Assembly: GCA_030765065.1 (NCBI GenBank)
Contig: CM060987.1
Location: forward strand, 77,553,833-77,617,832
Origin: Deroplatys truncata
Lineage: Eukaryota; Arthropoda; Insecta; Mantodea; Mantidae
Direction of reading: 5' to 3'
Length of the DNA: 64,000 nucleotides
The position numbers and the translations under genes are program-made. The notes beneath the pieces were generated by a model. That model saw only the letters and a program-made list of their open reading frames with translations. It had not been told where the DNA came from and did no database searches. Shown one piece after another: positions 58,330 to 64,000 of this stretch (its first letter is position 1; each line of letters begins with the position of its first letter).

Positions 58330-59312
58330 TATATAAAGCACAAAACGAGTAGAGAAAAGGAAAGTAATGTAACTGATGTATACCTGCTCCTATAAAAGGA
58401 TTAATAATATCCTGAACTCACAAAGTATTATGCGATAATTACTTTTCAACTGTATTCATCAAGAATTAGGTTATTTAAATTAATTTCAAGTTGAGTTGTT
58501 AAATACTGATCCAGTTAATTCTTCACATTTCAAAATAAGAATAAAAAGTTCAAATTAAATTATTTTCTTTATTATTACAATAATTGTAGCACTCTTAGTC
58601 AAACTCCTGTGCAATAATGACTGGTTACCAGATGTTCGCATGCCAGAGTAGGAACTCCAGCGGGTTTTCCATAACGAACCATAGATTAAGAGCACCCAAA
58701 AAATATTTGGTACCCGATAGCTATACTGTTACACATTACATAATATATACTTCAGCCCAAGAATGACAACAAACGGAAGGGGCATTTCCAACTACTCTAC
58801 CGCTCCAGGGGTGGCAATCAAAGTGAACATATTCGCAGGTCGGAGACATAATCTGCATTTTAAAATCACCGCATGAATGTTTCTGTCGCCGTACTTCGTA
58901 TAGACGACGTTTACAAATTGTTACTTTTAGGAAAATTTCACAATTTATTAACTATTACCTCGATCAAATTTCTACGGTCAATTTATACTGATGGTGAGTT
59001 CACCTTGGTCACTGTTGACATCTTAGAAATTAATGCAAAGAAAGGCAGCGATAACGTCATAGCGGAAGAAAGTCACATAATAAAAGACACGGTTAATTCC
59101 AATTTATGGGCTGTGCACCACTTAAGTAAACGTCCTCTTTGTCAGAATTGGAGGGCTCCGAAGCATCGGAACAAATATTCTTTGCATTAAGTCAAATCCG
59201 ACCGTATACATGGAGTTTCGGCGAATTCGTGATATATTCTCGGAGAAGCAAGTTTTATGATGAAATGCTGTAGACATTGCAACATGAGCAGTGGATCATG
59301 TAGCAAATCCTC
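58330..59312. other. Unassigned spacer with a 105-codon frame
   Basis: Plus frame 58873-59190 reads MNVSVAVLRIDDVYKLLLLG at its start, with mixed composition and no family I know. It could be a decayed element gene or chance. Confidence 0.25.
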
Positions 59313-59324
59313 TCATAGAAATAT

Positions 59325-59933
59325 ATATATGTCGTCCTCCGTGGACTAGTGGTACCGTGCTAGCCTCTAGTTCCCAAGTTCGCGTGTTTTTTTTATTTTT
59401 ATTTTTTTTAGCACAAAGGTGTGAATTTGACCTTTAGGTCTTTTTTTGTTTTTTGCTCTTTTTTTTCTTTCTTAATTTTTGTGCAATGTATTTATTTATT
59501 TACATTATTTTGGGATAGGTTTTAGGATAATATGAAAACTACTACACAAGAAGGATAGAGCTCTTTTGTTTCTTCTTCTTCTTCTTATTCCTATTCTTAT
59601 CATATGCCCTCCTGCAGTGGACACTTAGAGCTTCCTTAAATGCGGGAGATCCAAGGCCAAAGTGGTCCTTTTGTCCAACTTCCAGCGTTCCTTCAAACCC
59701 GGCGAAGGGCGATGGATTTTTTCGGGCGTAAAAATCCTTAGCGTGGCTTCCTTTGGAAGTAAAACCGGTTGTCCCGTGTCGTAAATTTACGGCACGTAAA
59801 AGAACCTCAAGCCTGATAAGAAGCCTCTGAGCAAAATTTCCGGTCTTTCACGCCCAATATAGAATGGGACGCTAAGGACCATAGTAGTTAAAGACCGTCC
59901 ATAAATAAAACTAGATTTCAATTTCATAGAAAT
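59325..59933 (+). mobile_element. SINE (family S1) with a ~300-base insertion in its B box
   Basis: Exact 12-base duplication TCATAGAAATAT at 59313-59324 and 59934-59945. The tRNA head starts GTCGTCCTCCGTGGACTAGT and its B box is broken after AAGTTCGCGTG near 59388. Unrelated T-rich sequence follows, with a (TTC)n at 59571-59585, until CAAACCCGGCGAAGGGCGAT near 59693, where the body continues as in the other S1 copies to CATAAATAAAAC. The interruption removes the internal Pol III promoter, so this copy cannot be transcribed from it. Confidence 0.92.
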
Positions 59934-59945
59934 ATGGAGACTGAG

Positions 59946-60449
59946 ACAGCGAAACCGGCCACAACAGAGCAAATTTAAATCTCAGGAAGTCTGAGGCACT
60001 ATTTGATGTGCTTGAAAAAATCCTACCTGTCCGTCCTTTTCAAATTATTACCGTTCCAATATAAAGTTAAATTATATGTAATAAAATGTTTATTTCTTAA
60101 ATTTTCTGGTTCAGACGTGAAAATGGAACACTTTGTAACTTCTTCCATTTGCTTAGTAGATTTACTTTTGAGCAGTACTGGTAATTACGTCTGTTGAGAC
60201 ATCCATTGCCGAAGAATGTAGCTTCATCGGAGAGTGCAATTTGTCACACAGAATCTATATTGTTGCCAAAGGGTCAAGCAATTATTTCTCCAAAGTTCAT
60301 TCTTAAATCAGAGTCGCCACAACAGTTTCTTTCTCTCTTCCTTTCTTTCTTTCTTTCTTTCTTTCTCTCTCTAAGTTTAATGTCTTTTAACTGGCGAGGT
60401 CATATCGGATGGTTTACGAACGAAATCATTGAAATGATGGTCAAATGGG
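59946..60449. other. Unassigned spacer with (TTTC)n
   Basis: A (CTTT)n tract lies at 60334-60368. Frames at 60003-60197 and 60194-60463 are unassigned. Confidence 0.45.
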
Positions 60450-60590
60450 CCCAGGATCCCTAGAGCTTAGAGTTACGCGACATTGCTACGGAAAATTCCG
60501 GAAAAACCCTTATTTAGGTAACTCACCCTAACTGAGTTTTGAATTCGGGACCTCATACATGTGAGACAGACACGCTAGTTTTCTCAAACA
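60450..60590 (-). mobile_element. tRNA-derived SINE fragment, minus strand
   Basis: On the minus strand: GCGTGTCTGTCTCACATGTA, GAGGTCCCGAATTCAAAACTC (weak B box), GTTAGGGTGAGTTACCTAAA and AGGGTTTTTCCGGAATTTTCC. It shares the GTGAGTTAC block with 15190-15322. Confidence 0.5.
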
Positions 60591-61195
60591 TTGATGGCTT
60601 TAATCATACGAGTTAAATCACAATATGTTTCCTTCATTTGTATTGAATTTTATAGCAGGTGAATAAGTCGCACCAAGTTTCTACATCAAGGTAACCAAAA
60701 GATTAGAATCTTATTTGGGAAAATCACCCATACTACCAAAAAGCGTTCTCCTGTAGCTACACCTCTTAATAATACATTGTTTCCTTCCTCTTTGTTACGA
60801 CGTTTCGAGCGTCATATATTGGTCTGAACCGCCCAGGTAAAAGTAAAAATCTCACAGTATGAGCTCATAACCACCAAAATAAATATGTAATGAACAATCG
60901 AGAGTAGTTTCCGCACCTTGAATCTAACAAATTTCATACTGGTTTCAAAACCTATTCTAAGTAAATATTTACTGCGATTAATGCAATGAAGTTAGATTAA
61001 ACCCTTTATATAAATATTATATAATATTACATAAGGAATAACTGGAAATGAGTAATGGATTTTGAAATCCATATGCCTACTACAAATGATTCTTTTTTAA
61101 TTACGGAAGCCTCAGAATTGCGTATTTTCAGGGAAATATTCAACATCAAATGTAAATACTTCTACCACCTCCTGTTAATTAAGGAGAACAGAAAG
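60591..61195. other. Unassigned spacer ending in a possible old family A 3' end
   Basis: Nothing recognised up to about 61130. 61135-61195 (GAAATATTCAACATCAAATG, then GAACAGAAAGTAAAAA) looks like a very old family A 3' end joined head-to-tail to the copy at 61196. Confidence 0.4.
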
Positions 61196-62110
61196 TAAAA
61201 ATCTAATGTGTTACACTCACATGACTTTCTCTACTCTTGTACAAACTATTTTTACAAACGCTTATTCTCCATCTACTTCATGTTAATCGAGATAAACATT
61301 TTCAGACTCCATCTTATTGCTAAGTTTCTTGTAGATGTAAGCGGAATATATATTTACAAGGGCAATATAGAAATACAGTAGCCTTTAAGCACATACATAT
61401 CTCTTAATAGCTGGTTGCTAGGTGCAGCACCATTCCCTTTGCCACAGATTAATACTCTTTGCATATACAAGATAAAAAAATGAATAACGAATTCCCATTT
61501 GAGAAAATAGGTATTGAAAAATTTAAGTGAATAACAAGCAATATCTCGAAAATAGTTCACTCAACAAAAAAAAATGCATATGACATAAATTGTGTATTTT
61601 AACGCTATCTACATTTTTTGTGTAGTAAAATTTTGTCTATCTCTTAGGGTTTACCAGTTATGCAAAACTCGTTCACAATGAAGAATGCTTTTGGAGACAT
61701 TCCCAGAAAATTCAAGATTTACGTTTTATTTGTCATGAAAATATCTTAAAGATATGATATTTTAATCAAAATCTTTATAGCCATTTTTGAGAAAATTAAA
61801 ATTTTCGAAAAATGTTCCATGTAAAGGGTAATCTGGGGTGGGGAGATTTTCTTGAAAACCTTCGTGTCGCATCTCTGGAAGATACTGAACCTAAATACCA
61901 AGTTTGGTGTTTATCCGACTGTTCGTTCCTGAGTTATGCTGTTCACAGACAGATACACACAGACACACACACGGATATGTTTCCAAAGATGCTTTTTTTT
62001 GGATTCAGGGGGTCTCAAAAACATATATTTCCGGTGAAATCTCGGTATCGAATTTTTGAGTGGAATACAATACTTCCCCTTCTTACTATACGTAGTAGAG
62101 AAAGTAAAAA
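61196..62110 (+). repeat. Family A full-length young copy
   Basis: Starts AAATCTAATGTGTTACACTC, ends TATACGTAGTAGAGAAAGTAAAAA. It aligns throughout with 10986-11923. The plus frame 61812-62123 (103 codons) has partial counterparts in other copies (61812-like DFLENLRVASLEDTEPKYQV recurs at 12493-12705), but it spans the CA microsatellite and is broken in most copies, so it probably reflects sequence identity rather than a selected protein. Confidence 0.93.
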
Positions 62111-62177
62111 TGTAGTGTATTAAAATATCATTTATAACAGTGCTTTTAAGAGACTAATTTCTGCTTATCTGAAATCT

Positions 62178-62234
62178 CTCTAGCTCTCTCTGTCTCTCTG
62201 TCTCTCTCTCTCTGTGTGTGTGTGTGTGTGTGTG
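62178..62234. repeat. (CT)n then (GT)n microsatellite
   Basis: CT-rich repeats run into about 11 GT units. Confidence 0.92.
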
Positions 62235-62351
62235 AACAAAATTTATAGTGAATGCTGATAGTCATTTTGAAATATAACATTATGTTTCTTCTTGCAATAT
62301 TACTCATATATTGTTACTGATTTATTCTAAGATATCATTCATCCCATATAA

Positions 62352-62967
62352 ATAAATGCTGGTGTGTTGCATTCACATACCAGCGGGATGGATCATGTGG
62401 TAACGTCTATGGCCCGCATTCGGGAGGTCGTGCGTTCGATTTCGTGGCCGACCTTCCTGACTCATGGGTTTTTTCAGGGTTTCCCCGAGTCGCTAGACGA
62501 ATGCTGGGAAGGTTCCTTACATCTCTGAATTTTCTGTCCCTACATTTCACCTACATTCTCATTCCACTTCACTTTGATCTGCTTGGTCTGTTTCATGGCT
62601 GAAAGTGTCGGCGGGAGTCTCGGCGTTGCATAGTAGAGGTAGAAGGATATTCTATGTAAAACTTCGGTCCCTGGAATGGGAGCGGACTCCGAGTCCCGGG
62701 TCCGCCCCCCAGGAGTTGTGCAAGCCCACAAGGGGCAGGGGAGCCGGTTACACCAGCTGCCATACCTCCTGATCCGGCCGCTCTCTGTCTCCTCTCCCCT
62801 CACCCCTCCATCCCGAGGACACCCCGTTAGGGTGCATCAGACATAAAAGGTTTTGTACATCCTAAGTCCCCCTCCGCAGTTAGTCCCAAGTCCTAATCCT
62901 AGTCCTACATTCACATGAATTTCTTTAACTTTATATAACTATTGTTGTGAAAGCTTATTCTCCTATA
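62352..62967 (+). repeat. Family A old 5' end, split by a SINE
   Basis: Block 1, 62352-62379, reads AAATGCTGGTGTGTTGCATTCACAT. Block 2, 62908-62967, resumes with GAATTTCTTTAACTTTATATAACTATTG and AAAGCTTATTCTCC. Together they match the family 5' end. The mariner at 62968 then cuts the copy. Confidence 0.72.
62380..62907 (+). mobile_element. tRNA-derived SINE (family S2) with 9-bp target duplication
   Basis: CATTCACAT is duplicated at 62371-62379 and 62908-62916. Head: GGGATGGATCATGTGGTAAC (A box) and CGTGCGTTCGATTTCG (B box). Core: GTCGCTAGACGAATGCTGGG. Body: CGGGAGTCTCGGCGTTGC, then a GC-rich part with CAAGGGGCAGGGGAGCCGGT. The tail repeats TCCTAA/TCCTAG rather than poly-A. The GC-rich half is shared with 26086-26618 on the other strand. 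Confidence 0.92.
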
Positions 62968-64000
62968 TACGAGGGCGGATCGAAAAGTAACGCGCAATAT
63001 TTTTTCTGCCTAAGTATTGTAGCTGGAAGGTTGCAATTGCACACAGATGTAGTTTGAAGTTTTCACTACATAAGGTATTTTTGTGTCATGTGCAGCTCTA
63101 GCGAGAGAAACGTGAACTACGCAACAAAGATGGTGCGCATGTTACTGTCGTCCACGTGTGAAGAGCAGAGAGGTGTGGTTCGATAGTTGGGGGCCAAAGG
63201 GTATAAACCGAGTGATATTCACAGGAATATGCGTGGCGTGGTTAGAGATGATTGTATGGACCGTTGCAATGTCTCCAGTTGCTGTGCGTTCTTCCTAGAG
63301 GGCCGTAGGAACCTTAGTGATTCGCCACGCTCCGGGAGGCCGCTAACAGCTGCAACCCGGCAGAATGTCAGAGGTATTGATGAGGCAATTCTGAACGACC
63401 GGCATGTGCAACTGCGAAACTTATCGCAACAGTTCAACATTTCCTATGGTGCAGTGTACGATATTGTTCATAACACGTTGAAATTTCGTAAAGTAGTGCA
63501 CGCTGGGTGCCTAAAAACTTGACAGACAACCACAACGGTCAGCGAATGATGACGAGCTTGGATCACCTAAGGCGATAGACCGCAGAAGAGCGTGAATTTC
63601 TGAAAGAAATCGTCATTGGTGATGAGTCGTGGGCATACCATTACACACCCGAAACCAAGCAGACAAGTATGGGGTGGAAACATGCTGATTCTCCAGTGAA
63701 GAAACAATGCAAAGTGACTCAGTCTGCTAGGAAAGTGCTTGTGACAGTGTTCTGGGATATGCATGGTGCTGTATTGGTGACTTTGCTGAACACGGGACCA
63801 CTGTGAATGCTGCAGCCTGCATGAAAACTTTGGTAAAGTTGAATGCTGACGATGTCAAAATTCTTCATGACAATGCTCGCCCTCATGTTGCTGCTGCTGT
63901 TCGTCAGAAAATCACCAAATTTGACCGGGAGTTGCTCCAGCATCCACCATACAGTCCGGATCTTGCACCGTCGGACTTTCATCTGTTTGGTCCCATGAAG
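62968..64000 (+). mobile_element. Mariner DD34D element, cut by window end
   Basis: Left end TACGAGGGCGGATCGAAAAG after TA. ATG at 63130 begins the transposase, with TAG at 63184-63186 18 codons later; the frame goes on through LGAKGYKPSDIHRNMR, SPRSGRPLTAATRQNV and QQFNISYGAVYDIVH (helix-turn-helix region). Frame changes near 63515 and 63775 precede IVIGDESWAYHYTPE, VTVFWDMHG, HDNARPHVAAAVRQ and YSPDLAPSDFHLF. All three catalytic Asp codons are seen (63621, 63869, 63974); the last two are 34 residues apart. Inactive copy; the right end lies outside the window. Confidence 0.93.

Noticed and set aside
61812..62123. A 103-codon frame in family A with partial counterparts in other copies
   Set aside because: It crosses a variable CA microsatellite, is broken in most copies, and resembles no protein; similarity between copies explains the recurrence.
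1..64000. CRISPR array, operons, phage or plasmid modules
   Set aside because: Regularly spaced short repeats, bacterial-type gene packing and ribosome binding sites are absent; the repeats are eukaryotic mobile elements and microsatellites.

Overview
The window looks like intergenic or intronic DNA from a large, repeat-rich animal genome, most likely an arthropod and probably an insect. The reasons are DD34D mariner elements, DD37D-like mariner relatives, transposases of the DUF4817 type common in insects, several tRNA-derived SINE families, a decayed non-LTR retrotransposon, and AT-rich DNA with many microsatellites. I see no bacterial operons, no rRNA, no CRISPR and no convincing multi-exon host protein gene. 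A cockroach- or termite-like genome would fit, but that is a guess from repeat style.

The main component is one non-coding repeat of about 0.8-0.95 kb, called 'family A' here (my label). Plus-oriented copies start just after an A-run with TCTGATGTGTTACACTCACA and end in GTAGAGAAAGTAAAAA. The fragments I can place represent roughly 20 insertions in both orientations: 1289-2099, 2700-3035, 3036-3897, 4407-5218, 10411-12262 (split), 10863-10985, 10986-11923, 12423-13294, 14370-15090, 25305-26666 (split), 33465-33993, 34757-34985, 39360-39800, 41447-42298, 43793-44405, 44870-45706, 45770-46132, 49008-49890, 52923-54890 (split), 55837-56738, 61196-62110 and 62352-62967 (split). Young copies differ by a few percent by eye; old ones are barely alignable. 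Copies repeatedly begin, end or are interrupted at A-runs, which suggests A-tailed, retroposon-like spread.

Other mobile DNA: mariner DD34D elements at 36092-36986 (internally deleted) and 62968-64000 (cut by the window end); Tc1/mariner-type transposase remnants at 20121-20960, 21486-22450, 32500-33175 and 48317-48966; two deletion derivatives of one element at 17992-18478 and 23551-24040; a MITE pair at 18482-19102 and 58049-58329; a PIF/Harbinger-like deletion derivative at 5828-6605; a foldback element at 53114-54390; a LINE split by a mariner at 35690-38125; and tRNA-headed SINEs, four of them with exact target-site duplications.

Two stretches look regulatory rather than repetitive. At 30075-30172 two heat-shock-element arrays precede a TATA box, a possible first exon and a splice donor. 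At 27151-27460 a minus-strand CRE/CCAAT/TATA arrangement is followed by diverged 35-37-base repeats. No protein gene could be tied to either. Long stretches between these features hold nothing I can name.
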